From assembly GCF_011045165.1 (NCBI RefSeq), contig NZ_JAAKZI010000021.1, forward strand, positions 1-64,000: a stretch of 64,000 bases of DNA, written 5' to 3'. This document shows, piece after piece, positions 1 to 17,299 of the stretch (the stretch's first letter is position 1; every line of letters begins with the position of its first letter). Both the position numbers and the translations under genes were made by a program. The notes under the pieces were generated by a model that was not told the DNA's origin, ran no database searches, and was given only the letters and a program-made list of their open reading frames with translations. The stretch is from Arthrobacter silviterrae (GTDB taxonomy: Bacteria > Actinomycetota > Actinomycetes > Actinomycetales > Micrococcaceae).

Positions 1-2
1 AA

Positions 3-34
3 GGAAGGCCCCCGGCCGAAGCCGGGGACCTTCC
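3..34 (-). terminator. Terminator after tuf
   Basis: On the minus strand the sequence just past the tuf stop forms GGAAGG-U-CCCCGGC, a UUCG tetraloop closed by C-G, then the complementary arm, with one U-G pair in the stem. Only two U residues are visible before the window ends, so the U tract cannot be judged. It probably ends the str operon transcript. Confidence 0.85.
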
Positions 35-59
35 CTTGGTTGATCCCAGTAGTCAGATG

Positions 60-1250
<1,191 letters not shown>

Positions 1251-1362
1251 GGGTTCCTCCTAGAACGTTTTCAGTTGACATACTCTCAGCGGCGCTTTTC
1301 GCCGCCGAAATCGAAAGTAAGTCTACTGGGGGCTTTTGATATTTAAGAAATTACTGCCTGCG

Positions 1363-1400
1363 CGGGGTCCGTCTCAGCATAAAGTGCCGAACGGACCCCG
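1363..1400 (-). promoter_or_regulatory. Hairpin between fusA and tuf
   Basis: Perfect 10-bp inverted repeat (CGGGGTCCGT / ACGGACCCCG) with an 18-nt loop, 14 nt past the fusA stop. On the minus strand no U-run follows, so it is not a standard terminator. It may be a processing site, an mRNA-stabilising stem or a partial terminator that tunes tuf relative to fusA. Confidence 0.5.
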
Positions 1401-1413
1401 TGCAAAAGTGCGG

Positions 1414-3528
1414 TTATTCGCCGCGGGCCTTCTGGATGATCTCGTCGGCTACAGCCTTCGGGACCTCAGAGTAGCTGTCGAACTTCATCGAGTACACGGC
1501 ACGACCCTGGGTCTTGGACCGCAGGTCACCGATGTAACCGAACATGCCGGACAAGGGAACAAGGGCCTTGATGACCTTGACACCGCTTGCGTCCTCCATG
1601 GACTGCATCTGGCCGCGACGGGAGTTGATGTCACCGATAACTTCACCCATGTATTCCTCAGGGGTGCGGACTTCAACTTCCATCAACGGTTCGAGCAGAA
1701 CCGGGTTGGCCAGGCGGGCGGCTTCCTTGAACGCCATGCGACCGGCGATCTTGAAGGCCATTTCCGAAGAGTCAACATCGTGGGACGCGCCGTCAAGCAG
1801 CGTGGCCTTGATGCCAACCATCGGGTAGCCGGCCAGCACGCCGTCAGGCAGTGCGGACTGGACGCCCTGGTCAACGCTGGGGATGTATTCACGGGGAACA
1901 CGGCCACCGGTGACCTTGTTGACAAACTCGTACATTGCGCCTTCGGCAGTATCCAGGGGCTCAATGGCGATCTGGATCTTGGCGAACTGACCTGAACCAC
2001 CGGTCTGCTTCTTGTGCGTGTAGTCATGCTTGGCAACGGCACGCTTGATGGTTTCGCGGTACGCGACCTGCGGCTTGCCAACGTTGGCTTCAACATTGAA
2101 TTCGCGACGCATGCGGTCCACCAGAATATCCAGGTGGAGCTCACCCATGCCGCCAATTTCGGTCTGGCCGGTGTCCTCGTTGAGGTTGACGGTGAACGTC
2201 GGGTCCTCAGCGGAGAGCTTCTGGATGGCCGTGGACAGCTTCTCCTGGTCACCCTTGGTCTTCGGCTCGATGGCGACGAAGATCACGGGCTCGGGGAAGG
2301 TCATCGACTCGAGCACGATCGGGTTCGCCGGATCGCACAGGGTGTCACCGGTGGTGGTGTCCTTGAGGCCGATCACCGCGTAGATGTGACCTGCGTGGAT
2401 CTCGTCAACCGGCATTTCCTTGTTGGCGTGCATCTGGAAGAGCTTGCCGATGCGCTCCTTCTTCTGCTTCGTGGAGTTCAGCAGCTGCGTACCGGAGGTT
2501 ACCCGACCGGAGTACACGCGGATGAAGTTCAACTGGCCGAAGAACGGGTGCGTTGCGATCTTGAAGGCAAGAGCCGAGAACGGCTCCGTCTCGTTCGGTT
2601 CGCGCTTGATCTCGATGGACTCGTCGCGGGGGTCGTGACCGACCATGGCGCCAACGTCCAAGGGGTTCGGCAGGTAGTCGATGACAGCATCGAGCATCGG
2701 CTGAACACCGCGGTTCTTGAATGCAGAACCACAGAACACCGGGTAGATCTCGGAGTTGACGGTCAGGTGGCGGATGCCGGCCTTCAGTTCCTCAATGGAA
2801 GGCTCGATGCCCTCGAGGTACTTTTCCATCAGTTCTTCGGAGGACTCGGCTGCAGCCTCAACGAGGGCAGCGCGGTACTCTTCAGCCTTCTCCTGCAGAT
2901 CCGCGGGGATCTCCTGGACTTCGTAGGCGGCACCCATGGTGACGTCGCCCTTGGAGTCGCCGGCCCAGACGAATGCCTTCATCGTCAGCAGGTCGACAAC
3001 GCCAATGAACTCGCTCTCGACACCGATCGGCAGCTGCATGACCAAGGGCTTGGCACCCAAGCGGTTGATGATGGTGTCAACGGTGAAGTAGAAGTCGGCA
3101 CCGAGCTTGTCCATCTTGTTGACGAAGCAGATGCGCGGAACGTTGTACTTGTCGGCCTGGCGCCAAACAGTCTCGGACTGCGGCTCCACGCCTTCCTTGC
3201 CGTCAAAGACAGCAACGGCGCCGTCGAGAACACGCAGGGAGCGCTCAACTTCCACCGTGAAGTCAACGTGGCCAGGGGTGTCAATGATGTTGATCTGGTT
3301 CTTGTTCCAGAAGCAGGTCACGGCGGCAGACGTGATGGTGATGCCGCGTTCCTTTTCCTGTTCCATCCAGTCGGTCGTCGAAGCACCGTCGTGGGTTTCG
3401 CCGATCTTGTGGTTCACACCCGTGTAAAACAGGATGCGCTCGGTCGTCGTCGTCTTGCCGGCATCAATGTGGGCCATGATGCCGATGTTGCGGACCTTGT
3501 TAAGGTCGGTAAGCACGTCCTGTGCCAC
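1414..3528 (-). CDS. fusA: Elongation factor G
   Basis: EF-G (704 aa) is the translocase GTPase that moves tRNA-mRNA through the ribosome after peptide bond formation. The G1 motif AHIDAGKT lies near residues 19-26, switch [10 protein letters not shown] near 85 and NKMD near 139. Domain IV and the C-terminal domain V are complete, ending in QKARGE. The start is GTG with a GGGAG-type ribosome binding site. It lies 76 nt after rpsG and is co-directional with rpsL-rpsG, giving the classic str operon order. Confidence 0.99.
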   Translation of the reverse strand: MAQDVLTDLNKVRNIGIMAHIDAGKTTTTERILFYTGVNHKIGETHDGASTTDWMEQEKERGITITSAAVTCFWNKNQINIIDTPGHVDFTVEVERSLRVLDGAVAVFDGKEGVEPQSETVWRQADKYNVPRICFVNKMDKLGADFYFTVDTIINRLGAKPLVMQLPIGVESEFIGVVDLLTMKAFVWAGDSKGDVTMGAAYEVQEIPADLQEKAEEYRAALVEAAAESSEELMEKYLEGIEPSIEELKAGIRHLTVNSEIYPVFCGSAFKNRGVQPMLDAVIDYLPNPLDVGAMVGHDPRDESIEIKREPNETEPFSALAFKIATHPFFGQLNFIRVYSGRVTSGTQLLNSTKQKKERIGKLFQMHANKEMPVDEIHAGHIYAVIGLKDTTTGDTLCDPANPIVLESMTFPEPVIFVAIEPKTKGDQEKLSTAIQKLSAEDPTFTVNLNEDTGQTEIGGMGELHLDILVDRMRREFNVEANVGKPQVAYRETIKRAVAKHDYTHKKQTGGSGQFAKIQIAIEPLDTAEGAMYEFVNKVTGGRVPREYIPSVDQGVQSALPDGVLAGYPMVGIKATLLDGASHDVDSSEMAFKIAGRMAFKEAARLANPVLLEPLMEVEVRTPEEYMGEVIGDINSRRGQMQSMEDASGVKVIKALVPLSGMFGYIGDLRSKTQGRAVYSMKFDSYSEVPKAVADEIIQKARGE

Positions 3529-3604
3529 GTTCTCTCCCTTTTCTAGAGATGAGCTAGCAGGTCTCCGGGCGGTTTGTAGCCGCCGGAAACCCCGAAGGCT
3601 CTAG

Positions 3605-4075
3605 TTACCAGCGGTAATGGGCGAAGGCCTTGTTGGACTCGGCCATCTTGTGGGTGTCTTCGCGACGCTTGACAGCAGCACCAAGGCCGTTGGAGGCATC
3701 CAGAACTTCGTTGCGCAGGCGCTCGGTCATGGTCTTTTCGCGGCGGGCCTTTGAGTAGCCAACCAGCCAGCGAAGGGCCAGGGCGGTCTGGCGGCCGGGC
3801 TTGACCTCAACCGGAACCTGGTAAGTGGCGCCACCAACACGGCGGGACTTGACCTCAAGGCTCGGCTTGATGTTCTCCATGGCCTTCTTCAAGGCAACCA
3901 CGGGATCAGCACCGGTCTTCTCACGCACACCTTCGAGGGCACCGTAGACGATGCGCTCTGCAGTGGACTTCTTGCCGTCAATCAGGACCTTGTTGATCAG
4001 CTGGGTGACCAACGGGGAGCCGTATACGGGATCTACAACTAGCGGCCGCTTGGGGGCCGGACCCTTGCGAGGCAT
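3605..4075 (-). CDS. rpsG: 30S ribosomal protein S7
   Basis: Primary 16S rRNA-binding protein that nucleates assembly of the 30S head (156 aa). The start chosen is ATG at 4075, giving [16 protein letters not shown], the family N-terminus. The open frame continues another 40 codons upstream, but that part overlaps rpsL and has no family match. It begins one base after the rpsL stop, so translation is probably coupled. Confidence 0.98.
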   Translation of the reverse strand: MPRKGPAPKRPLVVDPVYGSPLVTQLINKVLIDGKKSTAERIVYGALEGVREKTGADPVVALKKAMENIKPSLEVKSRRVGGATYQVPVEVKPGRQTALALRWLVGYSKARREKTMTERLRNEVLDASNGLGAAVKRREDTHKMAESNKAFAHYRW

Positions 4076-4076
4076 A

Positions 4077-4451
4077 TTACTTCTTCTCCATCTTTGCACC
4101 GTAGCGGCTGCGGGCCTGCTTGCGGTTCTTGACGCCCTGGGTATCCAATGCGCCGCGGACGATCTTGTAACGAACACCGGGAAGGTCCTTGACACGGCCT
4201 CCGCGGACGAGCACGATGGAGTGCTCCTGAAGGTTGTGGCCTACACCGGGGATGTAGGCGGTAACTTCAACGCCGCCGTTGAGGCGCACGCGGGCAACCT
4301 TGCGCAGTGCCGAGTTCGGCTTCTTCGGGGTGGTGGTGTAAACGCGCGTGCAGACGCCGCGACGCATGGGGCTGCCCTTCAATGCGGGAGCCTTGGTCTT
4401 GGTGACCTTGGGTGTCCGGCCCTTTCGGACCAGCTGGTTAATCGTAGGCAC
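4077..4451 (-). CDS. rpsL: 30S ribosomal protein S12
   Basis: S12 lies at the decoding centre and affects accuracy (124 aa). The GTG start at 4451 gives the family N-terminus [11 protein letters not shown] and has GGAGAA upstream; the upstream extension in the same frame is not conserved. The streptomycin-relevant loop reads [12 protein letters not shown], with the wild-type lysine, so no resistance allele is seen. First gene of the str operon. Confidence 0.98.
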   Translation of the reverse strand: MPTINQLVRKGRTPKVTKTKAPALKGSPMRRGVCTRVYTTTPKKPNSALRKVARVRLNGGVEVTAYIPGVGHNLQEHSIVLVRGGRVKDLPGVRYKIVRGALDTQGVKNRKQARSRYGAKMEKK

Positions 4452-4863
4452 TTTCGTGTTCTCCGTTGTTTTCTCGAGAGTCTTCTCGTGTTGCCTGTCC
4501 TGCCAAACGCAAAAACGCATTCACCGGGAAAAGCTGTTTACTGGTAGTCGCAGACTTGGCGACTTCACAGCGCCTAGGCATGCAAAAATGTGGCATTCGC
4601 TGTACAAGAACCGTACAACCCGGACCCGCGAACCGCATCCCCTGGACAACCATGGGAAACGGGCGCTCTTATCCACTGCCACACTAACAATTACCACTAC
4701 GTTACCACGCCTTGGGCACGGCCCTGAAATCCGGGGATGCTGAAGCCTTGACAGGGCCGCCAGGTGCGCGCAATCTCAAAGGTACTCCACGCCGCACCTT
4801 GGCCGGTCTCCCACCTGCAGCACCCCCATGTGGAGCGGACAACAGGCGAATGGCAGGTGCGTC
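4452..4863. other. Divergent intergenic region, rpsL / patatin-like gene
   Basis: 412 nt without a convincing gene; it should hold the str operon promoter (minus) and the patatin-like gene promoter (plus). On the minus strand two TTGTAC boxes occur 11 nt apart (4602-4618), one arm each of TGTAC/GTACA. I could not find a matching -10 box at proper spacing, so no promoter is called. Short frames here have no recognisable products. Confidence 0.5.
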
Positions 4864-5856
4864 ATGGCAGATGCAGATTTGGTTCTTGAGGGCGGCGGAG
4901 TCAAGGGGTCCGGGCTGGTGGGCGCGGTGTCGGCCCTGGCCGAACACACCGATCCCTACTCGATTCACCGGGTGGCCGGCACCTCCGCCGGCGCCATCGT
5001 GGCGGGCCTGTTGGCCTCCGGCATGTCCGTTGCCCAGGTCAAGGCAGTCATGGACGGCCTTGACTTTGCCCGCTTTGAGGACGAGTCGGGATTCCTGGCC
5101 CACCTGCCCGGCCTGGGCGAATCCGCCGGGCTGCTGTTCCACGAGGGGCTGTTCACCGGCGGCTTCCTGCACGACTGGATCTCGGAGACACTGGCCGGGC
5201 AGGGCGTCTATACCTGGGCCGACCTGAAGGAAGATGACCCCGGCAGCGCCCTTCCGCCGGCACACCGCTACAAGCTGGTGGTCATTGTCTCCGATGTTTC
5301 CCGCGGCCTCATGCTGCGCCTTCCGTGGGACTATGAGGAATTGCTGGGCCTTGACCCCGACAAGACTTCCGTGGCGGACGCCATCCGGGCCTCGGCCTCC
5401 ATTCCGTTCTTCTTCCGGCCCTGGAAAATGCCGGCCAACACCTCCGTGACCGGGCACGACCACATAGTCTGTGCCGACGGCGGACTGCTCTCCAACTTCC
5501 CCATGGCCATCTTCGACAGGCATGACGGCCGCCCGTCCCGCTGGCCCACACTCGGCGTCAAGCTGTCCGGGCAGACAAGCATCCGCACCGAGGACTGGGC
5601 ACCGGACAACAGCAACATCCAGCTGGCCAAGTCGCTGCTGAGCACCATGATGGGCGCCCACGACCGCGGCTACGTCAACGACCCGCAAGCGGTCGCCCGG
5701 ACCATCTTCGTCGACACCACCAACTACCGGGCCACCGACTTCCACCTGACCCCGGCAGACAAGGAAGCCATGTTCACAACAGGGCTGGCCAGCGGACAAA
5801 AGTTCCTGTCTTCCTGGGACTGGGAGGCGTGGAAGGCAGGCAGCTACGCCCGGTAG
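4864..5856 (+). CDS. Patatin-like phospholipase family protein
   Basis: 330 aa. Patatin-type Ser-Asp dyad hydrolase, probably acting on lipid acyl esters; substrate unknown. An oxyanion loop GGGVKGSG lies near residues 9-16, the nucleophile elbow GTSAGA near 38 and the catalytic Asp in ADGGLLSNFP near 200, so the active site is complete. No signal peptide, so likely cytoplasmic. The start at 4864 (MADADLVLEGGG) is chosen because the family begins just before the glycine loop; an in-frame upstream start adds 12 unconserved residues. It is the only plus-strand gene between rpsL and rpoC and converges on rpoC across a shared hairpin. Confidence 0.9.
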   Translation: MADADLVLEGGGVKGSGLVGAVSALAEHTDPYSIHRVAGTSAGAIVAGLLASGMSVAQVKAVMDGLDFARFEDESGFLAHLPGLGESAGLLFHEGLFTGGFLHDWISETLAGQGVYTWADLKEDDPGSALPPAHRYKLVVIVSDVSRGLMLRLPWDYEELLGLDPDKTSVADAIRASASIPFFFRPWKMPANTSVTGHDHIVCADGGLLSNFPMAIFDRHDGRPSRWPTLGVKLSGQTSIRTEDWAPDNSNIQLAKSLLSTMMGAHDRGYVNDPQAVARTIFVDTTNYRATDFHLTPADKEAMFTTGLASGQKFLSSWDWEAWKAGSYAR

Positions 5857-5873
5857 CCCCCGGGCTTAAAGCA

Positions 5874-5916
5874 CGACGGCGGTGACCCACCTTTCACAGG
5901 TGACTCACCGCCGTCG
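5874..5916. terminator. Bidirectional hairpin between patatin-like gene and rpoC
   Basis: Perfect 12-bp inverted repeat CGACGGCGGTGA / TCACCGCCGTCG around a 19-nt loop that can itself form a small CACCT/AGGTG stem. It sits between the two convergent stop codons, the expected place for a shared terminator. The U tract is weak in both directions. Confidence 0.75.
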
Positions 5917-5928
5917 AACTTTCAGGTG

Positions 5929-9831
<3,903 letters not shown>

Positions 9832-9899
9832 ATGGGTCCTGTTCTCTCTAATTCTCTAAAGTCTGAATGTCTGTGTCGGGTACGGGAGGAAGTGAAGGT

Positions 9900-9931
9900 T
9901 CGACGGCGGCGCAGCTCGCTGCCGCCGTCGA
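9900..9931 (-). promoter_or_regulatory. Hairpin between rpoB and rpoC
   Basis: Perfect 11-bp inverted repeat TCGACGGCGGC / GCCGCCGTCGA with a 10-nt loop, directly after the rpoB stop. No U tract follows on the minus strand, so it is probably a processing or stability element rather than a terminator. Confidence 0.5.
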
Positions 9932-9937
9932 GCCTTA

Positions 9938-13456
<3,519 letters not shown>

Positions 13457-13907
13457 GAGGGATCCTTCCACAGACCTGCAGGCTTGTTCTTGTGAACCCT
13501 CACCCGATTCGCCGCTTGGTCATCAAACCAAGGCGAACGCTGGTCAAGAAGTTGCAAAAACACCCATCATGGGAGTTGAATCTACCCAAGATGCGCGTTG
13601 TTCCAACTCTTGTCCTAAGCAAAGCCCACCGCTATATGAAGGCTGAAGGTTAAGAGGGATACGCAAAGAACTACACTACAGGCAAAGTGCCCCACGTGTC
13701 TACCCCACTGCGGGCAAATGCGCAACTATGAATGTTCCGCGGCCCACAGCGGGGACGCCCAACGCCAAATTATTGGGTCCCATATTTCGACCGCGCACCC
13801 CTGATGTCGCGGAATTTTCCCCGCCTCCCCTACTGTTAGATTCAATAGGGACCCGGTGAGCCGGTCGACGATGACCGACCCGGATGATGTGTAAGGAGCA
13901 TCCTCGC
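13457..13907. other. Divergent intergenic region, rpoB / thiolase
   Basis: 451 nt with no supported gene. On the minus strand it must carry the rpoBC promoter and a long 5' leader; I see no clear -35/-10 pair. On the plus strand a -10-like TAGATT (13837-13842) lies 66 nt before the thiolase start, with a poor -35 (TTTTCC) 16 nt upstream. Confidence 0.45.
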
Positions 13908-15107
13908 ATGACGACACAGGCAAATGACGTGGTAATTCTCGCAGGCGCGCGCACCCCGCAGGGGCGCCTCAACGGGCAGCTGGCGGGCTTCACCGCCGTC
14001 GAACTTGGTGCTAAGGCCATTGCCGCGGCAGTGGAGCGGTCCGGGCTCAGTCCGCAGGATGTCAACTATGTTGTCATGGGCCACGTGCTCCAGGCCGGGG
14101 CAGGCCAAAACCCGGCACGCCAGAGTGCAGTCGGCGCCGGAATCGGTTGGAACGTGCCGGCCGTGACCATCAACAAGGTGTGCCTCTCGGGGCTGACGGC
14201 CATCATCGACGGGGCCCGCATGATCCGCTCCGGCGATGCCGACGTGGTGGTGGCCGGCGGCCAGGAATCCATGACACGGGCCCCGCACATTCTTCCCGGT
14301 TCGCGCCAAGGCTGGAGCTACGGGGCCGTCCAGGCACTCGATGTGGCCGCGCACGACGGCCTTACGGACGCGTTCGACGGCGAATCCATGGGGCTCTCCA
14401 CGGAACGCGGCAACATCAGGCTGAACATTACCCGCGCCGCGCAGGACGAGGTGGCCGCAGCGTCCCACCAACGCGCCGCGGCCGCACAGGAAGCCGGCGT
14501 ATTCGATCGCGAAATTGTCCCGGTCACCGTGCCCCAGCGCAAGGGGGATCCGCTGGTCCTTACCCGCGACGAAGGCATCCGGGCAGCCACCACGGTGGAA
14601 ACCCTCGCCCCGCTCCGGCCCGCATTCACGGCCGACGGCGCCATCACGGCGGGCAACTCCTCCCCCTTGTCCGACGGCGCCTGCGCGGTGGTCCTCTCCA
14701 CCCGGGCCTACGCCGACGAACACGGACTTGAATGGCTCGCCGTGGTGGGGACACCCGGCCAGGTGGCGGGGCCGGACAACTCCCTGCACTCGCAGCCTTC
14801 GCACGCCATCCAGAGCGCCCTGGACAGGGCCGGCTGGACCACCGAGGACCTGGACTTCATTGAGGTCAATGAGGCATTTGCCTCCGTGGCCGTGCAGTCC
14901 CTCCGCGACCTCGACTTCCCGCTGGAGAAGTGCAACATCCACGGCGGAGCCATTGCGCTGGGCCACCCGATCGGCACCTCCGGCGCACGCCTGGCCCTGC
15001 ACGCCGCGTTTGAGCTGGCCCGCCGCGGCTCCGGCAAGGCAGCCGTCTCCCTGTGCGGCGGCGGTGGCCAGGGAGAGGCACTCCTGCTGTTCCGGGACGC
15101 GGAGTGA
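13908..15107 (+). CDS. Acetyl-CoA C-acetyltransferase (thiolase)
   Basis: 399 aa thiolase. It condenses two acetyl-CoA to acetoacetyl-CoA, or cleaves 3-ketoacyl-CoA in the reverse direction. The active-site Cys lies in NKVCLSGL near residue 90, the base His in GGAIALGHPIGTSGAR near 350 and the second Cys in SLCGGGGQG near 380, so all three catalytic motifs are present. Start at 13908 with AAGGAG 9 nt upstream; an upstream ATG at 13884 lacks a site. Its stop overlaps the start of the YbaK-like gene by GTGA. Biosynthetic or degradative direction cannot be told from sequence. Confidence 0.95.
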   Translation: MTTQANDVVILAGARTPQGRLNGQLAGFTAVELGAKAIAAAVERSGLSPQDVNYVVMGHVLQAGAGQNPARQSAVGAGIGWNVPAVTINKVCLSGLTAIIDGARMIRSGDADVVVAGGQESMTRAPHILPGSRQGWSYGAVQALDVAAHDGLTDAFDGESMGLSTERGNIRLNITRAAQDEVAAASHQRAAAAQEAGVFDREIVPVTVPQRKGDPLVLTRDEGIRAATTVETLAPLRPAFTADGAITAGNSSPLSDGACAVVLSTRAYADEHGLEWLAVVGTPGQVAGPDNSLHSQPSHAIQSALDRAGWTTEDLDFIEVNEAFASVAVQSLRDLDFPLEKCNIHGGAIALGHPIGTSGARLALHAAFELARRGSGKAAVSLCGGGGQGEALLLFRDAE

Positions 15108-15583
15108 GCGAAGTGCTTCAGGGCCATGCCCGCGTTTCGGCGGATGCCGCCGGGCGCGGGCTGGCCGTGGAAATCTTTGCCCGCCCGGCAGCAAATTCGC
15201 TGGCTGAAGCCGCCTCCCTGATGGGCGTCACGCCCGGGGACATAGTCAAGTCCTTGGTGGTCAAGCGCAGTGACAACACGTTCCTCTTTGCCCTGGTCCC
15301 CGGCGGCCGGTCCATTTCCTGGCCCAAGCTGCGCCATGCCGTGGGCGTGAACAAGCTGCAAATGCCCCCTGCAGACATTGCCCTGGCGGCCACAGGCTAT
15401 GAGCGCGGCACCATCACGCCGCTTGGGAGCACCACCGCGTGGCCCGTGTTCGTCGATGAATCAGTGGTTGGACGCAGGGTGGCCATGGGGGCCGGCGAAA
15501 ACGGCTACAGCATGTTCGTCGAAGCAGACGCCCTCATCGCAGCGTTCGGCGCCACCGTGGCGGACATCTCCGTCCCCGAATAG
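15104..15583 (+). CDS. YbaK/EbsC-family aminoacyl-tRNA deacylase
   Basis: 159 aa single-domain YbaK/ProX-like protein. The family removes mischarged amino acids from tRNA (for example Cys-tRNA-Pro). The family lysine is present in DIVKSLVVK near residues 42-50, and the conserved glycine-rich segment TPLGS follows near 106. The GTG start at 15104 overlaps the thiolase stop (GTGA), which argues for translational coupling; the longer upstream frame lies inside the thiolase. Substrate specificity is not predictable here. Confidence 0.88.
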   Translation: MSEVLQGHARVSADAAGRGLAVEIFARPAANSLAEAASLMGVTPGDIVKSLVVKRSDNTFLFALVPGGRSISWPKLRHAVGVNKLQMPPADIALAATGYERGTITPLGSTTAWPVFVDESVVGRRVAMGAGENGYSMFVEADALIAAFGATVADISVPE

Positions 15584-15811
15584 GACGCTCCCTCACCTTT
15601 CGCGGCCCTCTGCCCGACGCTTCCTCACCTTTCGCGGTGTTTCCGGCGGCGCTCCCTCCCGGTCGGTGTTTGCCCGCCGGTCGCCACGCAAGGCAGTGAT
15701 GGAGCGTTTCGAAAAAACACCGCGAAAGGTGATCGAGCGTCGGGGAGATATGGCCATAAAGTGAGGGAGCATCGGGGGAAAGACCGCGAAAAGTGAGGGA
15801 GCGTCGCTTGG
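15584..15811. repeat. Palindromic array of a ~32-nt tandem repeat
   Basis: Repeat units of about 32 nt with consensus core GTGAGGGAGCGTCGG followed by GAAA-NN-CCGCGAAA. Three units near 15584-15660 lie on the minus strand; four units near 15696-15806 lie on the plus strand. The block is therefore a large inverted repeat around a ~35-nt centre. Units abut without spacers, so this is not a CRISPR array. The same unit recurs at 47138-47215 and 56212-56290. It separates the convergent YbaK-like gene and rplL. Confidence 0.8.
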
Positions 15812-15830
15812 CGGGGGTGGGCGTACACGC

Positions 15831-15867
15831 GAAGGGGCCCCGCACCTTGTCGGTGCGGGGCCCCTTC
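15831..15867 (-). terminator. Terminator after rplL
   Basis: Perfect 16-bp stem GAAGGGGCCCCGCACC / GGTGCGGGGCCCCTTC with a 5-nt loop, 16 nt past the rplL stop. There is no U tract, but stem strength and position suggest it ends the rplJL transcript, perhaps in both directions. Confidence 0.75.
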
Positions 15868-15883
15868 GTGGAATGCGAGGTGA

Positions 15884-16261
15884 TTACTTGAGGGTAACCG
15901 TGGCGCCGGCAGCTTCGAGGGCTTCCTTGGCCTTCTCGGCAGCTTCCTTGGTTGCACCTTCGAGGACAGCCTTCGGAGCGGAGTCAACGACGTCCTTGGC
16001 TTCCTTCAGTCCGAGGGACGTGAGGGCGCGAACTTCCTTGATCACTGCAATCTTCTTGTCGCCAGCGGCTTCAAGGATGACATCGAATTCGGTCTGCTCG
16101 TCTTCAGACTCAGCAGCGCCGCCACCGGCGGGGCCGGCAACTGCAACAGCGGCAGCGGTAACTTCAAAGGTCTCTTCGAAGAGCTTGACGAACTCGGAGA
16201 GCTCGATGATGGTCAGTTCCTTGAAAGCTGCAATGAGCTCGTCGTTGGTGAGCTTAGCCAT
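15884..16261 (-). CDS. rplL: 50S ribosomal protein L7/L12
   Basis: L7/L12 (125 aa) forms the dimeric stalk that recruits and activates translational GTPases. The N-terminal dimerisation helices ([18 protein letters not shown]), the Ala/Gly-rich hinge near residues 38-52 and the C-terminal factor-binding domain ending GATVTLK are all visible. AGGAGCGCC upstream of ATG is a good ribosome binding site. It lies 103 nt after rplJ on the same strand. Confidence 0.99.
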   Translation of the reverse strand: MAKLTNDELIAAFKELTIIELSEFVKLFEETFEVTAAAVAVAGPAGGGAAESEDEQTEFDVILEAAGDKKIAVIKEVRALTSLGLKEAKDVVDSAPKAVLEGATKEAAEKAKEALEAAGATVTLK

Positions 16262-16364
16262 GGGTGGCGCTCCTTCTGTGTACGTGGCCCGGAGGGCCGA
16301 ATCTATAAACCTAAGTCCTCATGGATTTAGGGAAAAACTAGAGGGGACGAATCCCCCATGAGGA

Positions 16365-16946
16365 CTAGGCCTCGGTGGTCTCGGCGGCCGGTGCCTCTTC
16401 GGCAGCGGCAGCTTCAGGGGCCGGAGCCTCTTCGACAGCGGCAGGCGCTTCCTCGACGGGGGCGCCTTCGGCCAGCTTGACACGCAGGGCCTCGATGGTG
16501 CGCGCGACGGCGGCCATCGGAGCCTTGAGGATGCCGGCGACCTTGGCCAGCTGCAGTTCGCGAGACTCAAGGGCGGCCAGTGCGGCTACCTCAGAAGCGT
16601 CGAGAGCCTTGCCTTCGAAGATGCCGGTCTTGATGATCAGCGCCTTGTTGGCTTTTGCAAAATCCGTCAGGCTCTTCGCTGCAGCTACAGCATCACCCTT
16701 GATGAAAGCAATGGCGGTGGGGCCGCTCAGCTGACCCTCGAAGGCGTCAACACCCGCTTCCTTGGCCGCGATGGCTGTCAGGGTGTTCTTGACGACCGAG
16801 AACTTGGTGTCCTGGCCGAGAGAAACGCGCAGCTCCTTGAGCTGGGCAACGGTGAGCCCACGGTATTCGGTTAGGACTGCTGCAGTGGAATCATTGAAAT
16901 CTTGAGTGATTTCCTTGACCGCAGCCACCTTTGTTGGCGTTGCCAT
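16365..16946 (-). CDS. rplJ: 50S ribosomal protein L10
   Basis: L10 (193 aa) anchors L7/L12 dimers to 23S rRNA. The ATG at 16946 gives [14 protein letters not shown] and has GGAAGGAGGG just upstream; the much longer open frame upstream runs through the leader and is not coding. The N-terminal rRNA-binding domain is normal. The C-terminal helix that carries L7/L12 is followed by an Ala/Glu/Pro-rich tail from about residue 160. Probably autoregulated through the leader described next. Confidence 0.98.
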   Translation of the reverse strand: MATPTKVAAVKEITQDFNDSTAAVLTEYRGLTVAQLKELRVSLGQDTKFSVVKNTLTAIAAKEAGVDAFEGQLSGPTAIAFIKGDAVAAAKSLTDFAKANKALIIKTGIFEGKALDASEVAALAALESRELQLAKVAGILKAPMAAVARTIEALRVKLAEGAPVEEAPAAVEEAPAPEAAAAEEAPAAETTEA

Positions 16947-17299
16947 AACCCTCCTTCCGGGAATTGGTGCCGGTCCCTGCAGGTCCCGTCCCACGCTCCA
17001 CGGGGAAGCTGGCGGGACAAACAAAACGCCCCGCACAGATGTACGGGGCGTTTCACGGCGGGTCAACCGGCATTCACCGGGGTCTACACCATTTAAGCTT
17101 TGTGCACCTGCGCTGGCCGTCCTGAACAGGACTTTCGGATGGAAACTTTCCCTGGTTCCGCGTTGCGCGGCACATGGTGCACCTGCATTGCGGGGGTGAT
17201 TTCCATCGACCGACGGTCTTTGGTTCCTTAAGAATACAAGAGAGGTCCGGGTGACGCCAAATCGAAGCCGGGAACCCGCGGCCAGGCGGGGGCAGATTG
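16947..17299 (-). promoter_or_regulatory. rplJ leader with attenuator and likely promoter
   Basis: 353 nt without a gene upstream of rplJ. Near its distal end the minus strand reads TTGGCG, 18 nt, TATTCT (about 17229-17260), a reasonable sigma-70 promoter. The transcript would then carry the terminator hairpin at 17020-17053 and a second stem GTCCCG/CGGGAC (16984-17018). A promoter, leader and terminator ahead of rplJL is the layout of L10-leader attenuation known in other bacteria; I could not confirm the conserved L10-binding motif by eye. Confidence 0.55.
17020..17053 (-). terminator. Attenuator-type terminator in rplJ leader
   Basis: Minus strand stem AAACGCCCCG / CGGGGCGTTT (10 bp perfect, 10-nt loop) followed by a U-rich run UUUUGUUUG. 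It lies 74 nt before the rplJ start codon and downstream of the likely promoter, so it would attenuate rplJL. Confidence 0.8.

Noticed and set aside
4330-4360. Streptomycin-resistance allele in rpsL
   Set aside because: The key lysine in the PKKPNS loop is wild type.
4602-4618. str operon promoter from the paired TTGTAC boxes
   Set aside because: No -10 box at proper spacing from either box, so only noted within the region entry.
4702-5799. A 365-aa minus-strand frame opposite the patatin-like gene
   Set aside because: The plus-strand frame carries intact patatin catalytic motifs; the minus one has none.
15584-15811. CRISPR array
   Set aside because: Repeat units abut directly, are diverged and reverse orientation; there are no unique spacers and no cas genes.
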